The notes beneath the pieces were generated by a model. That model was not told where the DNA came from and did not search any database. It saw only the letters and a list, made by a program, of their open reading frames with translations. A stretch of DNA of 17,118 nucleotides from a bacterium (GTDB taxonomy: Bacteria; Patescibacteriota; Patescibacteriia; Patescibacteriales; GWC2-42-12), in the NCBI GenBank assembly GCA_030655095.1, contig JAURWF010000048.1:1-17118 (forward strand). The letters run 5' to 3'. The position numbers and the translations under genes were made by a program. Below, piece by piece: positions 7,379 to 13,431 of the stretch; within the stretch, counting starts at the first letter, position 1, and the number at the start of each line of letters is the position of its first letter.

Positions 7379-7407
7379 ATATTAACTAAAAAATCTTATT
7401 ATGTCAA
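7379..7407 (-). promoter_or_regulatory. Sigma70-type promoter for rpsP
   Basis: On the minus strand: a perfect -35 TTGACA (7402-7407), a 17-bp spacer, and -10 TAATAT (7379-7384). The start would be near 7372, leaving a leader of about 100 nt that contains a 7-bp hairpin (gtctatt 7343-7349 / aatagac 7357-7363). Confidence 0.5.
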
Positions 7408-7439
7408 ATTTTTTATTTTTTAAAATACTATAATCGCAT

Positions 7440-7721
7440 TCATTTTTTTTCTGCTTCAATATTTACAATCTGCCAATTTTCCCCTGATACTTTTTTTATA
7501 TTAAATTTTGCGTTTTTTAAAATAGTATTTTTCGCTATATTTAAAATTCCAAATTCTAAATTTTCCAAACTTATATCTTCAATATGTTCTTCAAATCCAT
7601 CGTGAGCTAAAGAAATACTCCCAATTTCCAAAGAAACTGATTTAATATTTTTCAGACTTTTTTTATTAACAATCTGAATAATAGCATCTACTATTTCCTT
7701 AGCTAATAAAAAATCATGCAT
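7440..7721 (-). CDS. hypA: HypA-like [NiFe] hydrogenase nickel-insertion protein lacking the zinc domain
   Basis: 93 residues, against about 113-119 for normal HypA. The N-terminus MHDFLLAKEIVDAI matches the HypA nickel-binding start (MHE-L), including His2, with Glu3 replaced by Asp. Strand VSLEIGSISLA and the ISLENLEFGILNIAKNTILKNAKFNI segment follow the family. At the point where HypA inserts its zinc hook (two CxxC pairs, roughly 40 residues), this protein goes straight from KKVSG to ENWQIVNIEAEKK, the usual last strand. It has no Cys at all. So the zinc domain looks cleanly removed. It is third in the small-large-hypA run, 88 nt after the large subunit, separated by an inverted repeat. 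It probably still binds nickel at its N-terminus; HypB was not found here. Confidence 0.75.
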   Translation of the reverse strand: MHDFLLAKEIVDAIIQIVNKKSLKNIKSVSLEIGSISLAHDGFEEHIEDISLENLEFGILNIAKNTILKNAKFNIKKVSGENWQIVNIEAEKK

Positions 7722-7742
7722 ATTTTTTTAGGTTATAGGTTG

Positions 7743-7800
7743 TAGTTTGTAGGTTGTAGGTTTTTAGAAAAACTCCTAAAAAGCTACAACCTACAACCTA
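7743..7800. repeat. Inverted repeat (25-nt arms, 2 mismatches) between large subunit and hypA
   Basis: Arms 7743-7767 and 7776-7800 pair around an 8-nt loop. Each arm is built from taggttgtagg-type units; the same agctacaa/ttgtagct words recur inside the hypF-like gene (10224-10257, 10916-10945). No run of T follows the stem on the coding strand, so it is more likely a processing or stability hairpin, or simply a repeat, than a terminator. Confidence 0.75.
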
Positions 7801-7809
7801 AAAAGCTAA

Positions 7810-9072
7810 TTAATGTACTGCGCAACTTACGCATGGGTCGTAGGCGCGAATTAATGTGCGCATTTTTTTTTCTTTTTGTTTGTTAGTTAAATTAGGCAAT
7901 TGCGAAAGATAGATAACTGCATTATCCTCTAAATGCGACAAAAATTGTGCTGTTGGAGTAATAATATTAACTTTTTTTACATATCCTTTTAAACCAATAT
8001 CAACACGATAATACAATGTTCCGCGTGGCGCCTCTATCGCTCCCACGCCTGATCCTTCTTGTATTTTATATTCCTTAGTAAGCGCATTTTCTAAATTAGA
8101 ATTTACTAAAGTATTAAGAAGTCTAATTGACTCTTCAACAAAATGGATTATCTCAACCATCTGATATGCTACATTATGAAAAGGGTTGTAATCTGGAAAT
8201 TTATAGCCAAGTTCTTTTAAATATTTTTTTGCTTTTGGCAGTAATTTATCATGTTGATTATTAATGCGCGCAATTGCTCCTACCATATAACTACCGCCCA
8301 TATCAGATTGAACTCTTTTAATAATTTCTCTGGGCTTTTGAATCTCATGAAAATTATTTTCAAATTTCTCCAAAGGAATATGTAATCCTTGATTAGAAAT
8401 AATATCACCATTATAAATAGCATATTCTCCTTCTTTCCCCAAACAAACATACTCTGATATTTTTGAAAATGTAGGAACATTTATTCTACTAAAAAATTCT
8501 CCGAGTTCCAAAGCAAGCGAAAGAGTCTCTTTTCCCTTTTTAATTAATTCCTGAATTTCAAAAATAGTTGGAACTTTTTTAAAACCGCCGGGTTCGTTAG
8601 TAAGAGGATGAATTGCGCGTCCTCCAATAATTTTTATTAATAATAAACCAAATTCACGAATTTGAATTATTTTTTTAGTTTCTGTTGGATATTTTTTAGT
8701 TAGAATAAGATCATTTTCAATATCTAAAAAATCCGCCAAAGACAAAAAGAAAAGATGCAATCCATGTGAATGAATAATTTGCCCCCATTCTAAAAGTTTT
8801 CTTAAATTTATAGTTTCAACGCTTACTTTAATTTTTAAAGCTTTTTCAATAGCCTGGATAGAAGTAAGATTGTGAACAACAGGACAAATACCACAAATTC
8901 GTTGAGCAATAATCGGCATATCTTTAAAATGTCGCCCGACAAGAATTCCTTCAATTAATCGTATTCCTTCTTGTACTTCAAGTTTAGCAGACTTTACATC
9001 GCCATTTATAACCTTTGCCATAAACCCAGCATGTCCTTCTATTTTTGCAATATGATTAATTTTTATATTCAT
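7810..9072 (-). CDS. [NiFe] hydrogenase large (catalytic) subunit, group 3 type, ending at CxxCxxH
   Basis: 420 residues. The active-site ligands are present: RICGICPVVH (C60, C63) near the N-terminus and DPCVSCAVH (C414, C417) at the C-terminus. IEGH (11-14) and GRAIHPLTNEPGGF also fit cytosolic group 3 enzymes. It carries the NiFe(CN)2CO centre that splits or makes H2. Normal large subunits have a short tail after the last His, cut by a dedicated protease after metal insertion; in the Pyrococcus group 3b enzyme this tail is only four residues (from memory). Here the TAA stop directly follows His420, so there is nothing to cut. It lies 10 nt after the small subunit. Group 3b is more likely than 3d because of the small subunit's cluster content. 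The diaphorase partners are not in the window. Confidence 0.93.
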   Translation of the reverse strand: MNIKINHIAKIEGHAGFMAKVINGDVKSAKLEVQEGIRLIEGILVGRHFKDMPIIAQRICGICPVVHNLTSIQAIEKALKIKVSVETINLRKLLEWGQIIHSHGLHLFFLSLADFLDIENDLILTKKYPTETKKIIQIREFGLLLIKIIGGRAIHPLTNEPGGFKKVPTIFEIQELIKKGKETLSLALELGEFFSRINVPTFSKISEYVCLGKEGEYAIYNGDIISNQGLHIPLEKFENNFHEIQKPREIIKRVQSDMGGSYMVGAIARINNQHDKLLPKAKKYLKELGYKFPDYNPFHNVAYQMVEIIHFVEESIRLLNTLVNSNLENALTKEYKIQEGSGVGAIEAPRGTLYYRVDIGLKGYVKKVNIITPTAQFLSHLEDNAVIYLSQLPNLTNKQKEKKMRTLIRAYDPCVSCAVH

Positions 9073-9082
9073 AAAGATAATA

Positions 9083-9844
9083 TTATAAATCGTCTCTCAA
9101 TCCATAAATTTCTGTCGCATCTTCAAACTCTTGATTTGTCATCATATTTTTAAGTACGCAATGAATAGTATTTATATTTCCACTTGGTCTTAATCCTCTG
9201 CACCCCTGACAACCCATACGAGAAGTTGGGCATACTGCATCACAACCACCTAAAATTATCGGCCCAAAACATGGTTTACACTCTAATAACAAACATGCAT
9301 TTCCTTTTTTACGACATTCTATGCACACTGACTGATCTGGAATAGTCGGAATATTGCCTGCTAAAAGTTCTGGAAAATATTTTAAAAATTCTTCTCCTGA
9401 GATTGGACAACCTGGAAAAACAAAATCTACTTTCACAAAATTATTTACTTCTCTTATTTCTGGATTAGAAATTTTTTGGATATGTTTATACACTTGTTTA
9501 ATAGTTGCTTTTCCTTGCTGATAATTTTTTATTTCAGGCACGCCACCCATTGCGGCGCAATTTCCCAAAACAACTAAAAGTTTACTACGTTTACGCAATT
9601 TTAACAAAGTTTTTATATTCTCCTTAGTTAATGGACTCCCTTCTACTATTCCAATATCTAGTTTTCCTCCTTTATCTTTTTCGTCTTCAAATAACCGAAA
9701 ATCAACCATATTTACTTTATTCATTAAATCCAAAAATTTTTCGCCCAAATCAAATAATGTGAACTGGCAACCTTCACAAGAAGTTAAACTTACAATAGCA
9801 ATTTTTGGTTTTAGTTTTAGTTTTAATTTTAATTTTGATTTCAT
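9083..9844 (-). CDS. [NiFe] hydrogenase small (Fe-S) subunit, group 3b-like
   Basis: 253 residues, no signal peptide, so cytosolic. The proximal [4Fe-4S] ligands are C23 and C26 (SLTSCEGCQ), C96 (LGNCAAMGG) and C146 (FPGCPI). Nine further Cys (174, 177, 184, 189, 192, 201, 205, 212, 215) can hold two more clusters. That matches group 3b small subunits and is more than group 3d HoxY, which is shorter and has one cluster. It passes electrons between the large subunit and a diaphorase partner, presumably with NAD(P)H or a polysulfide-linked acceptor (family knowledge). The first 12 residues are a KLKLKLKLK run encoded by a ttttag/ttttaa hexamer repeat (about 9808-9836). It is divergent from the hypF-like gene with only 29 bp between starts. 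Confidence 0.92.
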   Translation of the reverse strand: MKSKLKLKLKLKPKIAIVSLTSCEGCQFTLFDLGEKFLDLMNKVNMVDFRLFEDEKDKGGKLDIGIVEGSPLTKENIKTLLKLRKRSKLLVVLGNCAAMGGVPEIKNYQQGKATIKQVYKHIQKISNPEIREVNNFVKVDFVFPGCPISGEEFLKYFPELLAGNIPTIPDQSVCIECRKKGNACLLLECKPCFGPIILGGCDAVCPTSRMGCQGCRGLRPSGNINTIHCVLKNMMTNQEFEDATEIYGLRDDL

Positions 9845-9873
9845 AATTTGATTATACTATACTGTATTATATT

Positions 9874-11097
9874 ATGCCATTATTTAATTATCAACAAAAA
9901 AATAAAAAAATTATTCTTGCATTAGGGGCGGAATCAACTGGTAATTTTTCTGTTTATTTTTCTGAAAAAATTTATTTCTCAGAAGATTTTGGTGATCTTT
10001 TGGATGAAAAAAACTTTAAAAATTTTCAAAAGTCCGTTTTAAATTTTTTAGAAAAAAATAGAATAAAACCAGATATTATTTTAACAGATTTACACCCTCT
10101 ATATAAAACCACTCTTTGGGGAGAAAAACTTGCTAAAAAATTCAAAGCAAAACACATTAAAATTCAGCACCATATAGCACACATATTCTCCAGCATTGGA
10201 GAATATGCAATTTCTAATTTTAATCTACAAGCTAAAAAGCTAAAAAGCTACAAGCTAATTGGTATTGCTTGCGATGGCACAGGATATGGATTGGATAGAA
10301 AAATTTGGGGAGGAGAGATATTTTCAATTTCCAATTTTCAATTTCCAATTTTCAATAAAATTCCAAATTCAAAATTCAAAATTGAACGAATTGGGCATTT
10401 AGAAAATCAGATAATGATTGGTGGAGATTTAGCGATTAAAGAACCAGCAAGAATGTTAATCGCCATTCTAGCGAAAATCCCAAATTTAAAATTTCACCCA
10501 GAGGGTGACCAGCCTTTGGCTGGCAAATCACAAAAAGATTTTATCTATAAATATGTAAAAAAATTTTATGCGCGGAATCAGTTTGAATTGCTTTATTGTC
10601 AACTCCAACAAAATTTTAATTGCATTGAAACTTCAAGTACTGGAAGAATTTTGGACGCTGTTTCTATTTTACTTGGCTTCTGTAAAAATGAAAGAAATTA
10701 CAAACACGAACCAATTGATCTTTTAGAAAAGAATTCAAGCAAACCATATGCAGACATCAAACCAAAAATCGGAATAAATTACGAATTACGAATTACGAAT
10801 TACGAATTATTAACTACGCATTTGTTTGAATATTTAATAAATAATATTCATCGCGACAAAAAACGCTTAGCAGCCACCGCGCAATTATATATTGCTCAAG
10901 GACTTTATCAGATAACTAAAAAGCTACAAGCTAAAAAGCTACAAGCTGTTTTTTTTGCTGGGGGTATTGCTAATAATAAAATAATTTCAAATTATTTAAA
11001 ATCAAAAGGCGTTATTGTGAGCGAAAAAATACCTCGTGGAGACGCTGGTTTAAGTTTTGGCCAGATTATTTATTTTTTAACAAATTCTTGGGATTAG
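9874..11097 (+). CDS. hypF: Stand-alone Kae1-like carbamoyltransferase domain of HypF
   Basis: 407 residues corresponding only to the C-terminal half of HypF (normally about 750). Present: LGAESTGNFSV and GDL, TDLHPLYKTT, QHHIAH (H99, H100, H103; metal site), IACDGTGYGLDRKIWGGE (ATP site), GGDLAIKEPARM, TSSTGRILDAVSILLG, VFFAGGIANN and PRGDAGLSFGQ. Absent: the acylphosphatase domain, zinc-finger pairs and YrdC-like domain that make carbamoyl-adenylate. The start is fixed by the divergent small-subunit gene 29 bp upstream, so no N-terminal half precedes it. It would transfer the carbamoyl group to the C-terminal Cys of HypE, given carbamoyl-adenylate from elsewhere. Five in-frame repeat stretches enlarge surface regions without hitting the motifs. 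Its 3' end overlaps hypE by 21 nt, tail to tail. Confidence 0.88.
   Translation: MPLFNYQQKNKKIILALGAESTGNFSVYFSEKIYFSEDFGDLLDEKNFKNFQKSVLNFLEKNRIKPDIILTDLHPLYKTTLWGEKLAKKFKAKHIKIQHHIAHIFSSIGEYAISNFNLQAKKLKSYKLIGIACDGTGYGLDRKIWGGEIFSISNFQFPIFNKIPNSKFKIERIGHLENQIMIGGDLAIKEPARMLIAILAKIPNLKFHPEGDQPLAGKSQKDFIYKYVKKFYARNQFELLYCQLQQNFNCIETSSTGRILDAVSILLGFCKNERNYKHEPIDLLEKNSSKPYADIKPKIGINYELRITNYELLTTHLFEYLINNIHRDKKRLAATAQLYIAQGLYQITKKLQAKKLQAVFFAGGIANNKIISNYLKSKGVIVSEKIPRGDAGLSFGQIIYFLTNSWD
10224..10257 (+). repeat. In-frame agctacaa/aaaaagct repeat in hypF (residues about 117-128)
   Basis: Repeats of ctaaaaag and ctacaag encode LQAKKLKSYKL between the QHHIAH and CDGTGYG motifs, where HypF proteins normally have a short loop. 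The words match the intergenic element at 7743-7800. Confidence 0.6.
10321..10387 (+). repeat. In-frame caattttc/caaaattc low-complexity inverted repeat in hypF (residues about 150-171)
   Basis: The tandem ttcaatttcc/aattttcaa words on the left are roughly complementary to the aaattcaaaattc words on the right. They encode SNFQFPIFNKIPNSKFKIER, between WGGE and the GGDLAIKEP motif. Similar caattttc runs lie between tRNA-His and the methyltransferase (6121-6155). Confidence 0.65.
10494..10523 (+). repeat. In-frame double palindrome in hypF (residues about 207-217)
   Basis: Two GC-richer palindromes lie back to back: tcaccc-aga-gggtga (10494-10508) and ccagcc-ttt-ggctgg (10509-10523). They encode HPEGDQPLAG. 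Base composition is clearly higher in G+C than the surrounding gene. Confidence 0.7.
10777..10804 (+). repeat. In-frame heptanucleotide repeat aattacg x4 in hypF (residues about 302-312)
   Basis: Four perfect 7-nt units (aattacg), followed by a degenerate fifth, encode NYELRITNYELL. Because 7 nt is not a multiple of 3, the peptide repeats every 7 residues. A related stretch encodes IDNYELRI in elp3 (about 16988-17025). Confidence 0.75.
10916..10945 (+). repeat. In-frame 15-nt tandem repeat (ctaaaaagctacaag x2) in hypF
   Basis: The two exact copies encode KKLQA twice (residues about 349-358), directly before the VFFAGGIANN motif. The unit shares words with 10224-10257 and 7743-7800. Confidence 0.75.
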
Positions 11098-12096
11098 CTT
11101 GCCAGTGGGCATATCAATACTTCTAACACCACCCGTTTTTGTTTTTAAAAAAACTCCTTTGCCTTTTTTAACTTCTCCAATAATTTTTGCTTGCCCTGTA
11201 GGTAGTTTTCTATCCTTCAGAGCTTCGTCATTAAATTGTTTTAAAATTTCTAAAACTTTTTTTATATTTACAGCAGAAACTGAGGCGATAAATCTTCCTT
11301 CCGAAGCTAAAGAAAAAATATCAATTCCCAAAAGTTCGGAAACTGCGATTGTTTCTTTTTTGTATGGCAAATTTTTTTCATCTAAAATTATTTTTACTTT
11401 TGATTTATTTGCAATTTCCACAATGTTGGCTGCTAATCCTCCTCGAGTTGGATCTTTGCAAACATTCAAATATTGACCAACTTCTTCTAAAATTTTATTA
11501 AGTGGTTGGCCGTCACTTTTTATTTTTGTTTGATAATTAAATCTTTTTGATAAAAGTGCGATAGAATGTTCGCCTAAATCGCCAGAAGCAATAATAAAAT
11601 CACCAACTTGAGCGCCATTATTTCGAATTATTTTTTTTGTAATTCCCACGCCAGCAGTAGTAATTTCAATTTTATCTAGTTTCCCTTTTTCCATAACTTT
11701 GGTGTCTCCTGTTACGACTGGCACACCAGATTCACGACTTACTTGATCAATTGATTTAATAATTTTCATCAAATCTTTTTGAGGAAATCCTTCTTCTATT
11801 ACCATGCTCAAAGAAATTCCTAATGGCTTTGCTCCCATTACTGCTAAATCGTTGATGGTTCCGCTCATAGCAATTTTTCCAATATCGCCACCTGGAAAAA
11901 AAATTGGATCAACAATAAAAGCATCAGTAGTAAAAACTAATTTTTCTTTCCCTAAATCAAAAACAGCTCCATCATCTTCACAGTTTGTCCAATCACCTTT
12001 AAACTTCAAAATTCCACGAATTTTTTTCAATAATTCCCACGAAGCAAATCCACCAGCCCCATGATCTAATTTTATTGTTAAATTATTTTTTTGCAT
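11077..12096 (-). CDS. hypE: Hydrogenase maturation factor HypE (carbamoyl dehydratase)
   Basis: 339 residues, full length for the family. It shows the PurM/AIR-synthase-like ATP fold: DHGAGG start, CEDDGAVFDLG, TTDAFIVDPIFFPGGDIGKIAMSGTINDLAVMGAKP, VTGDTKVM, TTAGVG, DPTRGGLA and ASEGR. It ends in PRIC; the terminal Cys339 receives carbamoyl from HypF and is dehydrated with ATP to a thiocyanate, the source of the active-site CN ligands. It follows hypD by 99 nt (with a hairpin repeat between) and runs tail to tail into the hypF-like gene, overlapping it by 21 nt, which hints at antisense interference between the two transcripts. Confidence 0.95.
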   Translation of the reverse strand: MQKNNLTIKLDHGAGGFASWELLKKIRGILKFKGDWTNCEDDGAVFDLGKEKLVFTTDAFIVDPIFFPGGDIGKIAMSGTINDLAVMGAKPLGISLSMVIEEGFPQKDLMKIIKSIDQVSRESGVPVVTGDTKVMEKGKLDKIEITTAGVGITKKIIRNNGAQVGDFIIASGDLGEHSIALLSKRFNYQTKIKSDGQPLNKILEEVGQYLNVCKDPTRGGLAANIVEIANKSKVKIILDEKNLPYKKETIAVSELLGIDIFSLASEGRFIASVSAVNIKKVLEILKQFNDEALKDRKLPTGQAKIIGEVKKGKGVFLKTKTGGVRSIDMPTGKLIPRIC

Positions 12097-12120
12097 ATTA
12101 AATTAAAATTAAAAAATTAT

Positions 12121-12175
12121 TTTTTACTCCCATACACTATTTTTTACTCCCATACACTGTAGTATGGGAGTAAAA
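12121..12175. repeat. Direct repeat plus hairpin between hypD and hypE
   Basis: tttttactcccatacact occurs twice (12121-12138, 12141-12158). The second copy pairs with gtatgggagtaaaa (12162-12175) as a 14-bp stem with a 6-nt loop. So the intercistronic region can form one strong hairpin with either left copy. There is no T-run after it on the coding strand, so it need not stop transcription. Confidence 0.75.
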
Positions 12176-12195
12176 TTATTTATTTATTTATTTTT

Positions 12196-13242
12196 TTAAA
12201 GTAGTATTTTATTTGTATGTGTATATCTTGCGAAAACATTGCAGGCGCCTTCGATGGATACCATACAAGGACCGACTGGATTTTCTGGGGTGCAGACTTT
12301 TTTAAATAAAGGACATTGGTTTGGAGTTGAAAGTCCACGAATTATTTCATGACATTTGCAATTATTTGGTTCTCGCGAAAAAGAAAAATCAACTCTATCT
12401 AAAATTTTTTTATATTTTATTTTAGCGTCAAATTTTTGATATAATTTTTTAATTTCAAAACCAGACTTAGAAATAATTCCAAATCCTCGCCAATTTCCAT
12501 CTCCCAAGTCAAAAACATCAAAAATTTCTTGCATAGCTTTTGGATTTCCTTGCTCTTTTACTGATCTAAAATATTCATTTTCAACAATAGCTTTATTATT
12601 TAAAATTTGTTTTAATAACATATATATTGCTAACAAAATATCTTCGGCTTCAAAACCAGTAATTACTTGCGGAACTTTCATTGATTCAAATGGTTTTGAT
12701 CCAATAATAGTCGCAACATGACCAGGACAAATATATCCGTCAATTTTTAATTCTCCAATTTTAAGAAGTGCTTCCATTGCTGGCAAAAAAGATTTATGAG
12801 TGGAATAAACTATTAGTCCTTTTTTAATCGCATAAGCAGTCATTGGTGTTGTAGTTTCAAATCCTAAACCAAAAAAAACTAAATCAGGATAATTTTTTTG
12901 AAGTTTTAAAGCTTCTTCAATAGAATAAACTGCAAATACTTTTGCGCCTTTTTCTCGTGCTTGATCTAAACTGCCGTAATGTCCAGGCACGCGCATCATA
13001 TCGCCATAAGTAGCGATTGGAATATTAGCAAGAGCTAAATTTACAATTGCGTCAATATCTTCTTGGTTAGTTACACAAACAGGGCATCCCGGTCCTGTTG
13101 TTAATTTTATATTTTTTGGCATTAATTCTTTTAAACCATATCGCGCCACTGCCTGTGTATGTGTTCCACAAACCTCCATAAGATTAATATCTCTCTCTAT
13201 TTCCCCAGCAATTTCATTAATTTTTTTTATTATATTTTTCAT
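12196..13242 (-). CDS. hypD: Hydrogenase maturation factor HypD
   Basis: 348 residues. Conserved motifs: MEVCGTHT (C25), GPGCPVC (C53, C56), TYGDMMRVPG, FFGLGFETTTP, PGHV, and near the C-terminus CKCHEIIRG...CPLFKKVC...GPCMVSIEGAC, which holds the [4Fe-4S] cluster. The C25-C53-C56 spacing equals that of the catalytic Cys in E. coli HypD. It is the scaffold on which Fe(CN)2CO is put together, normally in a complex with HypC, taking cyanide from HypE. First gene of a hypD-hypE unit; a promoter is predicted 23 nt upstream. No hypC is seen in the window. Confidence 0.95.
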   Translation of the reverse strand: MKNIIKKINEIAGEIERDINLMEVCGTHTQAVARYGLKELMPKNIKLTTGPGCPVCVTNQEDIDAIVNLALANIPIATYGDMMRVPGHYGSLDQAREKGAKVFAVYSIEEALKLQKNYPDLVFFGLGFETTTPMTAYAIKKGLIVYSTHKSFLPAMEALLKIGELKIDGYICPGHVATIIGSKPFESMKVPQVITGFEAEDILLAIYMLLKQILNNKAIVENEYFRSVKEQGNPKAMQEIFDVFDLGDGNWRGFGIISKSGFEIKKLYQKFDAKIKYKKILDRVDFSFSREPNNCKCHEIIRGLSTPNQCPLFKKVCTPENPVGPCMVSIEGACNVFARYTHTNKILL

Positions 13243-13264
13243 AGCTTTTTGTCATTGCTGTAAA

Positions 13265-13292
13265 AGTTTACTAAGTTGTTAACAGTTGTCAA
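13265..13292 (-). promoter_or_regulatory. Sigma70-type promoter for hypD-hypE
   Basis: On the minus strand: a perfect -35 TTGACA (13287-13292), a 16-bp spacer, and -10 TAAACT (13265-13270, 4 of 6 consensus). The start would be near 13258, about 15 nt before the hypD ATG, which leaves almost no leader. Confidence 0.45.
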
Positions 13293-13345
13293 ACCCTAGA
13301 AATACCGAACTATTATTTGATAATTTATTGGGGGAAATTTTTAAC

Positions 13346-13381
13346 GGGTCTGTCTCCGAATACTCTTTTAAGCATAAAATT
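13346..13381. repeat. Diverged half-copy of the 6735-6783 palindromic element
   Basis: gggtctgtctccgaatactc and the loop that follows match 6735-6770 with about five substitutions, all but one transitions. The right arm is replaced by ttcattac, so the palindrome is lost. It lies between hypD and folD. Confidence 0.65.
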
Positions 13382-13431
13382 TCATTACAAAGATTATCAA
13401 ACAACAAGTTTGTTTTATATAAATCTTAACG

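Noticed and set aside
7810..9844. Bidirectional NAD-linked group 3d (HoxYH) or methyl-viologen type 3c assignment
   Set aside because: The small subunit carries enough Cys for three clusters, unlike HoxY, and there are no Hdr/MvhD or HoxFU genes; 3b fits best, though group assignment needs a tree.
13390..13427. Two-part weak hairpin after folD as a terminator
   Set aside because: Stems are only 5-6 bp of mainly A/T, with a large bulge and no T-run on the coding strand.
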